Origin: Rhizophagus irregularis | Taxonomy: Eukaryota; Glomeromycota; Glomeromycetes; Glomerales; Glomeraceae | DNA: 64,000 nucleotides | Direction: 5' to 3' | Assembly (NCBI RefSeq): GCF_026210795.1 | Contig: NC_089433.1 | Span: 1,761,001-1,825,000, forward strand | Notes under the pieces: model-generated | Told to the model about the DNA's origin: nothing | Database searches by the model: none | What the model saw: only the letters and a program-made list of their open reading frames with translations | Shown here: piece by piece, positions 1 through 12,151 of the stretch | How the letters are laid out: the number at the start of each line of letters is the position of its first letter | Numbering within the stretch: the first letter of the stretch is position 1 | Position numbers and translations under genes: made by a program

Positions 1-1768
1 ACAATTATGATATAATATGTATGAAGAGTTAAAGTATGCTTGCTTACGTATGTTATCACTGTGTCTTAATGATTCTTTAATAAAGCTATCTAATTTTTCC
101 ATTTTTTGAATTTCGAGGATAGTTATTGTTCCATTACATTCTTTATTAATTGTTAATGCTTCTTCGTATAACTCATTTAATACTTCTGGTCTTCCTGCCA
201 AATCTAAAATAATATAAATTATTAAAAAACTTTACATACTTACATAAATATCATCTTAAAAATTATATGGTTACCATATAATGCGTCAACAACTGTTCTG
301 CTAGTTGTGTTTATTGAGGCAAAAACCAAAACAAGTAGATTTTCAATATGATAAGACAAATTTTCGGGGATTGTATAATCAAAATTCGGTTGATTCATAT
401 AATATTCCAACAAATCATTCTAATATAGACATCATGGAATCAAATTAGTATAAAAATAAAATAAAATCATTAAACTACAATATTACTTACATAAGGTTTA
501 TAATTGTTACCAAGTATTGTTTTTTCCTTTAAACGTTTTTCGATTACTGGTCTTAACCGATTCATTGCGACTTCTCGATGACGCGACACTGGATTCCATC
601 CAAATTTCATAGGTAAACTAATAGATGAAAATTAGTATTAGTTAAAGAAAAACCTTATCTTTATAATGTATAAATTTCGGAAATGACGGCAAAAGTAACA
701 TCTCACGTGATTACGATTTCGTGTAGTTTCGGGTGAATGAAAGATAAAATTGGTGGAATCATTAATAATGAACCCACATCAAAAGCAAAGCTTCCAAATG
801 ACTTTATTAAATCTTCATGAATTGCAGCTTCCTAATATATGTTAATGTTTTATTGTTAATAACCTTTAAAGAATAATTTCACATAATTTATAAATAAATC
901 TCATATAATTACTGACTTCCCCGGCAAATATGTTCGTAATTGATAAAGCAACGATATTATTTAACGTAATCCAAGTGTTATCAACTATCTTGGGATCTAA
1001 TATTTAATAAATATAAGAACAAGTGGTGATTAAGTAGACAAATGTAATAGGTGACATACCATTACAATCTCCAATCCACTTATCCATTCCCTTCATGAGA
1101 TACTTTTGTACGATGTTTGTATTTAATGCGAGTTTACCAGAAACTTGTTCTCTTGTAGTTTTAGCATGAAATATGTTACTTTCTTTGGTTATACCGGCAT
1201 TATAAGTAAAAAGTCGATGAAAAGGGAGAAGCTACCACGCCAAATAATAATAATTAATATTTGGTTGGTTAAATGTGGCATGATTTATTTAATAGTTAAT
1301 TTTAAATAATTACCTCATTTATTGCTGATGAAAAGTCAAAGTCATCGGAATTTCTAAACACTTCAGTCAATGAATCCCTTGAAACAACTGTCATCACATG
1401 TCCGAATACATAAATTGAAAAACAATCACCATACTAATAAACGAATATACGTATATGTCAAAAAAATTATTTTTCTTTTTCTTTTTTTCAAAAAAGATTA
1501 AAATATCTAAAGATTACCTGTTCTTTACATTCTTTAATGAATTTTTTTGGATTAAATAAATAATTATACGTATGTCCAAGAATTGGAATTGTATAAGGCA
1601 CAAATGGAGGTTCGTTCTATAAATTAAGGGTAAGCAAAGTTTAACAGAAATTAATTTGCTATCATAATTACGAACTCATTTACTTACTTTGCCTATACGA
1701 GGACGTTTTATGATATATAAAATTATCATAAAAATAACAAATATTTGAAACATTGAAACTTCAAACAT
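1..1768 (-). CDS. Cytochrome P450, copy 1 (partial, runs off left edge)
   Basis: First visible member of the tandem P450 array. ATG at 1768 opens with a short hydrophobic anchor (MFEVSMFQIFVIFMIILY) and then a basic hinge (KRPRIGK) before a GTAAGT donor, as expected for an ER-bound microsomal P450. The next exon carries the Pro-rich PPFVPYTIPILGH segment. Nine exons are visible and all read open: I-helix region VFASINTTSR and the K-helix ExxR (KESLRH) in exon 9 (203-48). The window starts in the intron after exon 9, so the heme-binding Cys exon lies outside. Predicted role: heme-thiolate monooxygenase acting on an unknown, probably lipophilic substrate with a P450 reductase. No stop or frameshift is seen in the visible part. 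Function beyond the superfamily cannot be assigned. Confidence 0.85.
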
Positions 1769-3280
1769 CTTGTAAGTCTTATTAATGTGTTAAAATGAAA
1801 GCATTAAAAAGAATAACTTCCAATGTAAAAATTTTTATTATGTGAAAATCGACGGTAATATATTTGCTCCAAATAGCAATATTCCCGAATAATCGAATTA
1901 CATTCGGTTAAATAATCATCATAAATCCATAGTACTTATCGTTCTATAAAGTCTGTAAAGAACTATCAATTAATAAAATTAATTACTGTAATATGATTCT
2001 GTAATATGATTCAAAAATTTCTAAGATATACTGTTAATTATAGGAGTTTGTTTCTTTTTATTATTTTCATTTCAAAAAATTTATCCCCTACTGTACAGCA
2101 CATCAACAAAACTATTTATATGGACCCATATAAAAAATTAGATTTTCTGATTAAATTATTGATTAATTACATTTTATAATAAAATTTCTAAATTGATATG
2201 TTTTCATACTTCCATATCATTAAATTCTTCCAATTATTCACATTCAAAATTCTACATAAGTATTCTAAATTGTCTCCTTTATGTGATAGTTTGTTTTTTT
2301 CCAGAAAAGATCGTTTATGTCTCAAAAATAAATAAAATGCCATTTTCGGGATGTATCCTACATAAGGAAAAATGTTTTTTCTTTGGTGTTTTTCAAACAA
2401 GCGAGACTGTTACATTATTCTCCAAGTTATTGGGCATTTATTTAAATTTTTATATTTCTGAATGATGGTTAAATACAAAGTTATCGAAGTTTTAAGATTT
2501 CAGATTTTTTAACAGCGTTAAAATCTTTAATAGTAAATTTTTCTGGGTCCATATATAGTTTTGATTTAATTAGTTGACCACACCCTAAATTGTGATAAAG
2601 CGCTTTGCAAAAAAAGGAGTCCATTTCAACAGATAAATAATATAGATCCATTTCACCGAATCTTATTTCGCCAAATGGACATTTCGCCGAAAATGGTGGC
2701 GATTAACATAAAAAATATTCATCGCGCAATGAAATAAACATTTCAGGATATTGTCACTTTAACATTCAAGTAACTGATATTAATTGTTAAGCAATAAATA
2801 AATAACTTTATTTTCCTGAAAACATTTATTCAAGAAAAAGTAGGTAAAAAAAGATTAATGTATTTATTATAAACAACAATAAAAAACAGATAATTCAAAA
2901 ATTTTTCTAGAAAAGATTTTTAGTATGAAAACAATAAAATAACCAAATGGAATACATAATTTTTCGGCGAAAAGTCCGGATACCATAATATAGTTAATTA
3001 TTTATTAAAGTTGCTTATTTATTAAAGTTATGCGGTAGTTTTATGCATTCGTTTAAAACAATAGAGCACAAGTTATTCAATTTTAAAAATTGGATTTTTT
3101 ACAAAAAAAAAGCAAATTCTAGAAAATATCATTATTAATGAATTATTATAAATAATAAAAATTTTATTTAATAATAACAACACAGGTATTCAACGAATAC
3201 CTGTAATACAAGATTAATAAAAATAAAAATTTATTTCTTTAATATATATTGATAATATTTGAAAAATTACTTAGGGTATC
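1769..3280. other. Intergenic, P450 copies 1 and 2, with inverted-repeat sequences
   Basis: No convincing gene. Open frames near 2188-2465 overlap on both strands and look spurious. Imperfect inverted repeats around the motif TATATGGACCCA lie at about 2104-2129 and 2543-2565, suggesting a non-autonomous element of roughly 480 bp. A second pair built on TTTCGCCGAAAA (about 2645-2700 and 2958-2975) may bound another. The stretch just above 1768 keeps one degenerate unit of the P450-proximal repeat. Confidence 0.4.
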
Positions 3281-5615
3281 TTATTTTCTATTTTCAAAAA
3301 CTAAGCCACCTTCAGAAGGTGATGTAAATGGTCCAACAAATACTTTATCTTCAATTTTTCCACTTTCTGTTGAAACTTTGTATTTCATAATAATCTTATG
3401 TAAAAACAATTTTGTTTCACTAACTGCAAAAAATCGACTAATAAAAAAAAAAGGTTGTGTTAATAATAGGCAAAATTTTGCAGATAAAATATTTTGTTCA
3501 TAAAAATAAATACCCAGGACACGCGTGTTTTCCACCACCGAAGACAATATAAGAACGATCAACTTTTGTCGCAGGAGAATTTCTATTTAAAAATCGGAAT
3601 GGTTTAAATTCTTCAGCATCATCACCGAAATATTCTTTTGCCTTTAACATATCAATGGAATACAACATTATTTTACGTCCTGTATATACAAAAAAAAAAA
3701 AAAATTAAATGGATTAAATGTTAATAATAAATACACTTCATTAAAATATAAGATGATTTTTATTAATTTACCTTCTGGAATTGTAAAACCATTAGAGAAA
3801 GTGTAACTTTTCGATATCATGTAATGAGGCAAACCAACTGAATAAAAAATAAAAATATGGTATTTCAATATTACAATTATGATATAAATATGTATGGAGA
3901 GTTAAAGTATGCTTGCTTACGTATGCTATCACCGTGTCTTAAGGATTCTTTAACGAAGCTATCTAATTTCACCATTTTTTGAATTTCGGGGACAGTTACT
4001 AATCCATTACATTCTTTATCAATTATCAATGCTTCTTCATATAATTCATTTAATAATTCTGGTCTTCCTGCCAAATCTGAAATAATATAAAATTAAATAA
4101 ATAAACTTTATATGCACAAATATCATCTTAAAAATTATTGGTTACCATATAATGCGTCAACTGCTGCTCTACTCGTTGTGCTGATTGAGGCGAAAGTAAT
4201 AGCAAGTAGGTTATCAACATGAAAATGAAGATTATTGGGGTTTGTATTATCAAAATTCGGTAGATTCATATAATATTCCCATAAATCATTCTAGTATAAA
4301 CATTATAGGCACGAGTTAATATAATAATAATTTTCAAATTTTTCAAACAATAATTTTACTTACATAAGGTTTATAATAATTACCAAGCTCCTTTCTTTCC
4401 TTTAAACGTTTTTCAACTACTGGTCTTAAACGATTCATTACAACGTTTCGATGACGCGATACCGGATTCCATCCAAATTTAAGGGGTAAACTAATAAATA
4501 ATATTACTATCAGTTATCTGACAACTTTTTAATATAAATAACAGTAAAAAACAGTAAATATAAAACATGCTCACGTGATTACGATTTCGTGTAATTTCTT
4601 ATGAATGAAAAATAAAATCGGTGGAATTACCAATAATGGACCCACGTCAAAAGCCAAGTCTCCTAATGACTTCACTAAATCTTCATGAGATGCCGCCTCC
4701 TAATATATATTAATATTTTATTCATTATAAGTCTTAAAAAATAATGATTTACATAATTTATAAATTGATCTGATATAATTACTGACTTCTCCAACAAGTA
4801 TGTTCGCAATTGGTAAAGCGATGAGGAAATTAACCATATTCCAAGCGTTATAAACTACCTTGGGTTCTAAAATTCAAAAAATATAAGAATAAATGATAGA
4901 ATGCTGCGGTGAAGCAGACAAATGTGGTAAGTATCATACCATTACAATCACCAATCAATTTGTCTATTCCTTTTAAGAGATATTTTTGTGCGATGTCAAT
5001 ATTTATATCGAGTTTACCAGAAATTTGATCTCTTGTAGCTTTGACATGGAATGGGACGTTATTACCACTATAAGGAAGAAGTCGTTCTAAAGGAAGAGTC
5101 TATTAAAAAAAAAAATAGATTAATTTCGGTTTGATTAAGTGAGGCATGTTACACAATATTTTAAGGTAATTACCTCTTTTGCTGCTAATTCCATATCAAA
5201 GTCATTATTATTTCTAAACACTTCAGTCAACGAATCTCTTGAAAGAATTGTCACCACATCTCCGAATATATAAATTGAAAAACATTCACCATACTAATAA
5301 ACGGACATACGTATATGTTAAAAAACTCATTTTTTTTCAAAAAATAAATGTTAAAATGTTTAATGATTACCTGTTCTTTACATTTTTTAATGAAAGTTTT
5401 TGTGTTAAATAAATAATCATACGTATGTCCGAGAATTGGAATTGTATAAGGCACAAGTGGAGGTTCATTCTATAAAATTAAGGTAAGCAAAGTTTGCAAA
5501 ATTAATTGCTATAATTACGAATTCATTTACTTACTTTTCCTAAACGAGGACGGTTTATGATATAAAGAATTATTATAAAAATAACAAATAATTGAAACAA
5601 TGAAACTTCAATCAT
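3281..5615 (-). CDS. Cytochrome P450, copy 2 (intact, 12 exons, 493 aa)
   Basis: Microsomal heme-thiolate monooxygenase. Exons on the minus strand: 5615-5535, 5469-5371, 5293-5174, 5099-4940, 4866-4787, 4699-4575, 4490-4364, 4290-4146, 4076-3921, 3837-3772, 3679-3514, 3437-3281. They sum to 1482 nt with every junction in phase, GT-AG throughout. N-terminal anchor is residues 4-20, Pro-rich hinge about 29-42, I-helix oxygen-binding region FASISTTS at 297-304, K-helix ExxR (Glu356, Arg359), and FKPFRF (Arg415, the PERF-equivalent). The heme signature FGGGKHACPGRFFA spans 433-446, with ligand Cys440 and the last intron splitting Gly442. About 490 residues is normal for the family. The CPGRFFA ending and the xxTTS I-helix resemble fungal P450s of the ent-kaurene-oxidase type, but substrate and CYP family are unknown. 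Confidence 0.93.
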
Positions 5616-5697
5616 TGTACAAGTCTTCTTTTTTGTAAGATAATGTATTAAAAAATGAAAATTGGCTTCCTTGTAAGATAATGTGTTAAAAAAGTGA
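5616..5697 (-). repeat. P450-proximal 5' repeat, copy 2
   Basis: Two tandem units, each containing a version of TTAACACATTATCTTACAAG (minus-strand reading), start a few bases upstream of the ATG at 5615. The same units precede copies 3, 4 and 5 and the plus-strand relic. They may be 5' UTR or promoter sequence, or simply DNA copied with the gene. Confidence 0.6.
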
Positions 5698-6708
5698 AAA
5701 TATTTATAAAAAAAAAAAGATCAAAACTCGCATTTTTATAAAAAATTTGAGTAATCCGTTTGTTTGTATTGATTTTGTTATTTTCAACATATGATTTACA
5801 AAAATTTTTTTTATAACAGGTGCGATGTTCCAATTCCAATAAAAATAATAAAAAATTTTGGAAGTTTCCCACATCTTGAATAATGCATTCACGAGGTGGG
5901 TTGTTTCGGGAATTCATGACCTACACTATGGGCGGGAATGACGTCATTTATAAAAAAGCCGATTTTCAAAAATTTGCAAATCTTGACGATCTTCCGAATA
6001 ATAATGTAGAAAGGTCAATTATTTAGTGAAACTCCAGAAACTCTAAATATTTAAGCGAATTGCCTTACAACAAACTATTAGTTTTACATAAAACTTTTAA
6101 GTTTTAAACTCAAGTATTTAGAATTTTTAGAGGTTTGCTTCAATTTTTTTAGTAATTGATCTTTTTTTACATAATTAATTATTCGAAAAAATCGCAAAGT
6201 TTCGCAAGTTTTTTAGCGAGATGGCTTGATTTACGCATATTGCTGAAAACTTTTGGGATTTTCAAATGTAATAATTCTGATCGGCGTTAAGCCAAAGACG
6301 GCATGCGTCATTTTTAAAATTATGCATGATCGTAATGGTATGAAACACCCAAATTTGGTAAGCAAAGTATCAGATTACGTCATTTCCCGTCATATTGTCT
6401 ATCCTTTATGGTATCCTTTCAAGGAAAAGAATTGGAAAGCGAAGATGTACGGGAATTTCACAAGGATTTTGTTCTGTACACGTGATGATCGTAAGTCACA
6501 CGCTCCTGCCTCCTGGGGGTTTGGTTCTTTTCCCGAAGGGAAAAAGCCATCGTCCGCTCCCCACGAAATTACTAAACTCCCCATGAAATTACTTATATTG
6601 ATTTTAACAAATTAACGTTAATAAAAAGAGCTTTATAAAATTTTTTTTAGTATTACTATTTCTTTATTTCAAATTTCCTCAAAAAAAAAAAATCACAATC
6701 CCGTCATT
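5698..6708. other. Intergenic, no supported gene
   Basis: Holds a 120-codon plus-strand open frame (6253-6615) with no recognised domain, overlapped by open frames on both strands. I do not call it a gene. The part near 5880-5940 resembles upstream DNA of the other P450 copies. Confidence 0.35.
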
Positions 6709-6892
6709 CACAATCTCGACAAGTCATAATCCCGAAAATTCAAAATCCATTATTCCCGACATTCATACTCATCGGAATATCCCGACACTTGATCCTATAT
6801 TATAATGACATGAATGATTAAAATTTTGTATATTAAAAAACAGAACTTTATGATGCAAAAAATATTCAATATGGAGCAAAATTTTTTTAAAA
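6709..6892. mobile_element. Left half of a TIR element with CCCGACA repeats
   Basis: Multiple short CCCGACA/CCCGAAAATTCA motifs, then AT-rich sequence matching the left part of the complete element at 18186-18745. It ends abruptly at a P450 gene fragment. No transposase frame is present. Confidence 0.5.
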
Positions 6893-7330
6893 AAATTATT
6901 TATCACCAAGCTCATTTTTTTTTTCTTTAAATGTTTTTCAATTACTGGACTTAGTCGACTTCTCGATGATGTGGCACTGGATTTCATCCAAATTTCATAG
7001 GCAAACTAATAAATAATTAGTAATAGTTGTAAATAATGATAAATATTGGCAATGTCATGACAGCAAAAGTAACATGCTTAGGTGATTACGATGTCGTATA
7101 GTTTCTGGTGAAAATTGGCGGAATTATTAATATTAGACCCAGAAGCAAAGTTTCCAAATAACTTTACTAGATCTTTATGAGATGCCGCTTCCTGATGTAT
7201 ATTTATATTTTATTGATAATAGCTCTTAAAGAATAAGTTCACATAATATATTAATTTTCTTATATAGTTAACTTCAACAAATATGTTCACAATCGATAAA
7301 ACAAAAATTTAATGTAAATAATGATTCAAT
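6893..7330 (-). pseudogene. Truncated P450 relic (exon 7 to exon 5 region)
   Basis: On the minus strand this matches the P450 copies from within exon 7 back through exons 6 and 5, with internal deletions and no usable frame. The heme, K-helix and N-terminal exons are absent. It abuts the TIR-element half at 6709-6892, so the breakpoint in exon 7 may record an insertion or a rearrangement through the element. Confidence 0.7.
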
Positions 7331-7618
7331 GTAGTAGTTCAAAATGCATTGAATTTCTATACAGTATTTTATAAAGGGACTGATATCAATTTTATATGTA
7401 ACAAAATAATTGATTTTAATTGATCATTCAGTTATTGTTAATCTAAATTGTAATAATGCGTTTATATAAAAAAGATAATTGAGAAATTAATTACATCATT
7501 AAATATATTCATTATTAACAAATGAATTTGCCTTTTTTTTTAGTTTAAATAATTTTATATTTCAAACCGACGCTCTATCCGTATTCTATGACAACACCGT
7601 TCCAGAGGAAAATACCAT
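7331..7618. other. Intergenic 3' flank shared among P450 copies
   Basis: The segment from about 7540, including the motif TTTTATATTTCAAACCGACG, recurs at 14720-14788 and 20060-20115 just downstream of other P450 stops. The duplicated unit therefore included non-coding flank. Confidence 0.6.
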
Positions 7619-9945
7619 TTAATTATTTTTTACTCTATTTTCAAAAACTAAGCCACCTTGAGAAGGTGATGTTGATGGTCCAATAAGCATTTTATCTTCA
7701 ATTTTTCCACTTTCTGTTGAAACTTTGTATTTCATAATAACCTTATGTAAAAACAATTTTGTTTCATTAATTGCAAAAAATCGACTAATAGTAAAAAAAA
7801 GAAAGGTTTTGTTAATTATAGGCAAAATATGCAGATAAAATATTTTGTTCATAAAAATAAATACCCAGGACACGCGTGTTTGCCACCACCGAAGACAATA
7901 TAAGAACGATCAACTTTTGTTGCAGGAGAATTTCTATTTAAAAATCGGAATGGTTTAAATTCTTCAGCATCATCACCGAAGGATTCTTTTGCCATTAACA
8001 TATCATTGGTATACAACATTGTCATCCGTCCTGTATACAAAAAAAAAAGATTAGATGTTAATAATAAATACATTTATTAAAACATAAATGAATTTTATTA
8101 ATTTACCTCCTGGAACTGTAAAACCATTAGAGAAAGTGTAACTTTTCGATATTACATAATGAGGCAAAGTAACTGTATAAAAAATAAAATATGATATTTC
8201 AAAATTATTTCAATATTACAATTAATTTAATATGTATGAAGCGTTAAAGTTATGCATACTTAAGTTGCCACCAAATCTTAATGATTCTTTAACGAAACTA
8301 TCTAATTTCACCATTTTTTGAATTTCGGTCAAGGTTACTAATCCATTACATTCTTTATCAATTGTCAATGCTTCTTCATATAATTCATTTTTTAATTCTG
8401 GTCTTCCTGCCAAATCTAAAATAATATAAAATTAAATAAATAAAACTTTACATGTACAAATTTCATCTTAAAATTATATAGTTACCATATAATGCGTCAA
8501 CTGATGCTCTACTTGTTGTGTTGATTGAGGCGAAAGTAATAGCAAATAGATTATCAATATGATAAAGAAGATTATTGGGTTTTGTAATATCAAAATCCGG
8601 TTGATTCATATAATATTCCAATAAATCATTCTAGTATAAGCATTATAGACACGAGTTAATATAATAATAATTTTCAAATTTTCATACAATAGTTTTACTT
8701 ACATAAGGTTTATAATTATCACCAAGCTCCTTTCTTTCTTTTAAACGTTTTTCAACTACTGGACTTAAACGATTCTTTACAATGTTTCGATGACGTGATA
8801 TTGGACTCCATCCAAATTTAAAGGGTAAACTAATAAATAATATTACTATCAGTTATCTGACAACTTTTTAATATAAATAACAGTAAAAAACAGTAAATAT
8901 AAAACATGCTCACGTGACTACGATTTCGTGTAATTTCTTATGAATGAAAAATAAAATCGGTGGAATTACCAATAATGGACCCAGATCAAAAGCCAAGTCT
9001 CCTAATGCCTTCACTAAATCTTCATGAGATGCCGCTTCCTAATATATATTAATATTTTATTCATTATAAGTCTTAAAAAATAATGATTTACATAATTTAT
9101 AAATTAATCTGATATAATTACTGACTTCTCCAACAAGTATGTTCGCAATTGGTAAAGCGATGATGCAATTAACCAATTTCCAAGTTTTATAAAATACCTT
9201 GGGTTCTAAAATTCAATAAATATAAGAATAAATGATAGAATGCTGCGGGGAAGTAGACAAATGTGGTAAGTATCATACCATTACAATCACCAATCAATTT
9301 TTCCATTCCTTCTAAGAGATATTTTTGTGCAATATCAATATTTATATCGAGTTTACCAGAAACTTGTTCTCTTGCAGTTTTGGCATGGAATGGGATGTTA
9401 CTACCACCATAAGGAAGAAGTCGGTTTAAAGGAAAAGTCTATTAAAAAAAAAAGATTAATTTCAAGTGAGGCATGTTACACAATATTTTAAGGTAATTAC
9501 CTCTCTTGTTGCTGACGACATATCAAAGTCATTATGATTTCTAAACACTTCAGTCAATGAATCTCTTGAAAGAATTGTCACCACTTCTCCGAATATATAA
9601 ATTGAAAAACAGTCACCGTACTAATAAACGGATATAATATATGTTAAAAAACTCATTTTTTTCAAAAGAAGAGTTAAAATGTTTAATGATTACCTTTTCT
9701 TTACATTCTTTCAAGAATTTTTTTGTGTTAAATAAATAATCATACGTATGTCCGAGAATTGGAATCGTATAAGGTACAAATGGAGGTTCGTTCTATAAAA
9801 TAAAGTAAGGTAAGAAAAGTTTACAAAATTAATTTGATACAATTACGAATTCATTACTTACTTTGCCTATACGAGGACGTTTTATGATATAAAGAATTAT
9901 CATAAAAACAACGAATAATTGAAATGTACTAGAAACTTCAATCAT
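7619..9945 (-). CDS. Cytochrome P450, copy 3 (apparently intact)
   Basis: Same 12-exon layout as copy 2. ATG at 9945 starts MIEVSSTFQLFVVFMIILY, one residue longer than copy 2 in the anchor. All exons read open: Pro-rich hinge PPFVPYTIPILGH, I-helix TFASINTTSRA, K-helix KESLRF, FKPFRF, then FGGGKHACPG joined across the last intron to RFFAINETK. The end is NRVKNN instead of copy 2's NRK. The exon 9 donor is weaker (CTTAA/GTATGC), so splicing there should be confirmed. Predicted heme-thiolate monooxygenase with unknown substrate. It is nearest in sequence to copies 2 and 4, fitting recent tandem duplication. Confidence 0.9.
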
Positions 9946-10105
9946 TGTGTAAGTCTTTTTTTTTTTGTAAGATAATATATTAAAATGGAAATCAACAGCT
10001 GTCTTGTAAGATTAATGTGTTAAAAAGTGGAAATTATCTTTCTTGTAAGATAATGCGTTAAAATGAAATTGGCTTTCTTGTAAGATAATGTGTTAAAAAA
10101 AATGA
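9946..10105 (-). repeat. P450-proximal 5' repeat, copy 3 (four units)
   Basis: Four tandem units of about 35-45 bp, each with a form of TTAACACATTATCTTACAAG (minus-strand reading), immediately upstream of the ATG at 9945. This is the longest example of the shared repeat. Confidence 0.65.
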
Positions 10106-10898
10106 AAAGTTTATAAAAAAAAAAGTGATTAAAACTACATTTTTATAGAAGTCAATCCGGCGTTATAGTAGATCCTTTGTCTTGAATATTTAACAAAATT
10201 TTTGATTTTTTCAATGCCAAAAGCGGTGTGATGTGCATCAATATTTACGTCCAAATTTTTGGAAGTTTCCAATGCACTTCTATTCACGAGGTGTATCGTT
10301 TCGGAAAATCGGCATCTTGACGGGAATATATTTGAACCGAATAGCCGGTGTTAATAGTAGTGCCGCAATCCCGAATTACCAAATCCAGTCAACCTCGGAT
10401 TTTGCCTTTTTCTCCACTGAAACCAGTGGGAGGTCAGTTTTTCTAATATTGTGCACGGATTTTATATTAAGATACGATATTTTTTTTTCTTTCTTATTAT
10501 CCTCTTGACTACTATGTTATTTTTATTATATTCAAATATTTTAAATATATATATATGTGTGGATGAAATTATATATATCTCTATGATGCAAAAAAAATAT
10601 GATATAAAACAAAATTTTATTTTTTCTAAAAATAAAAATTAATTCGTGATCCCACAACTGCTAAATGCGTGGCGTCAAATGAAAGAAATTTATTTTAAAA
10701 AACAAATTATTTGAAACTTTGGGATAAATATTATGTATTAAATATGTCAGAGTACTAATGGGTTTAATTTGCGCCGAAATCATATATGAATTTTTTGCTC
10801 ACTAAATATTAATAAAAATATTAATTTTATACATTAAGTAATATAAAATTGTGTGTAAATTCAATAAGCATAACTATTGGTACATGTGCATAATAGTC
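10106..10898. other. Intergenic, no supported gene
   Basis: About 10320-10440 resembles 17780-17915 (the motifs CCGAATAGCC and CCGAATTACC recur), so it is P450 upstream DNA duplicated with the genes. Small open frames at 10233-10642 overlap and look like chance. Confidence 0.4.
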
Positions 10899-11035
10899 CT
10901 ATTGTAATAGTTACTAATTTTAAAAAAAAACCATTAATTTTTACAATTAAAACATTATTATTACGTCAATAATGTAAATTTCAAAAAAAAATAATATAAT
11001 AAGTGTCGGGATAATAAGTGTCGGGATGATTTATA
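10899..11035. mobile_element. Right half of the TIR element
   Basis: Ends in tandem AATAAGTGTCGGGAT motifs, as does the right end of the complete element near 18680-18710. Directly followed by a P450 fragment. Confidence 0.45.
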
Positions 11036-11430
11036 AGATTATTTTTTCCTTAAATGTTTTTTAATTACTTAATGTGACCATCCAAATTTCATAGGTAAAC
11101 TAAGAGATAATTGGTGATAGTTATCAGATAAGTTTTTTTTATAATTATAAATATTGGCAACGACAACAAAAGTAGCCTACTTACGTAATTGCGGTTTCGT
11201 GCGTGTACAGTAGTTTGAATGAAAGACAAAATTGGTGGAATTATTAATATTAGACCCAGATCAAAAGCAAAGTTTCCACTGAACCTTCATGAAATACCGC
11301 TTCTTTATGTATATTTATATTTATTGTTAATTACTCTTAAAGAATAATTTCACATAATTGATAAAACAAGTCTTCCTTTGCAAAATTCAATGCAATCCTT
11401 GACTACTTCGTGCTGACTGTATTTAGTAAA
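11036..11430 (-). pseudogene. Truncated P450 relic, similar to 6893-7330
   Basis: Minus-strand match to P450 exon 7 and part of exon 6, heavily deleted, with no open frame. It begins in about the same part of exon 7 as the relic at 6893-7330 and also abuts a piece of the same TIR element, so the two relics probably share an origin. Confidence 0.65.
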
Positions 11431-12055
11431 AGTTGTTTACATTATTAAATTCAATAAAATGCCCACCAATAATATTATTATTATCGGTTTGACGGGACCG
11501 TTCATGCAATTTTTATAATAAACTCCCATTACTATCCAATAATTTTATTATTATGCTAATATATAGTAACGACCTAAATAACAATTATGTAAAATCTGCA
11601 TGAACTTATGAAAATAACTGATAATAAAATCCGTACATAGATTAGAAAAACTAACCGTCGTCGGAGACTGTAAAAAAGAAAAAGGACAAAAAAAAAAAAT
11701 TTCTAAAGGTTTTAGGAGATTATAGTGTAAACTTCAAAAAAATTTGTTTATTGAAATTGGAAGTAAATCTACACTGCTCTTGGTATTAAACATGTAAAAA
11801 AAAAAAAATTGTACTGGTTTCGCAAATTTTGAAATTATAAGTTGTAAAGCTATCTTTAAATGATACTTCTTCTTTGCCTCCCTCAGAAACTAGTACTGCC
11901 CTACCATCTACCATATTACAAATCACTTGATTAGGAATCACATTGGCGTATTTTTTTATTTCCAAAGTAGTCACGCAGCTTGTTTATAAGAATAAGAAAC
12001 AAAGGATCGCCATAAATTTCCATAAAGGACTTTTTTTATAAGCATTTTCATTTTT
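11431..12055. other. Intergenic, upstream DNA of the inverted P450 relic
   Basis: Around 11650-11830 the reverse complement matches the upstream region of copy 4 (ACAGTCTCCG motif near 17885). The inverted P450 relic therefore carried its upstream DNA with it. The 62-codon frame at 11786-11974 has no recognised domain. Confidence 0.4.
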
Positions 12056-12151
12056 AGTACATTATCTTACAAGAAAGCTAGTTTCCATTTTAACACATTA
12101 TCTTACAAGACAGTTGATTTCACATTATCTTACAAAGAAAAGGCTTACACA
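12056..12151 (+). repeat. P450-proximal 5' repeat, inverted copy
   Basis: Three units carrying forms of ACATTATCTTACAAG in plus orientation, directly before the ATG of the plus-strand P450 relic at 12152. Confidence 0.6.

Noticed and set aside
6253-6615. 120-codon plus-strand open frame
   Set aside because: Overlapping open frames on both strands, no known domain and no splice or codon pattern to favour it.
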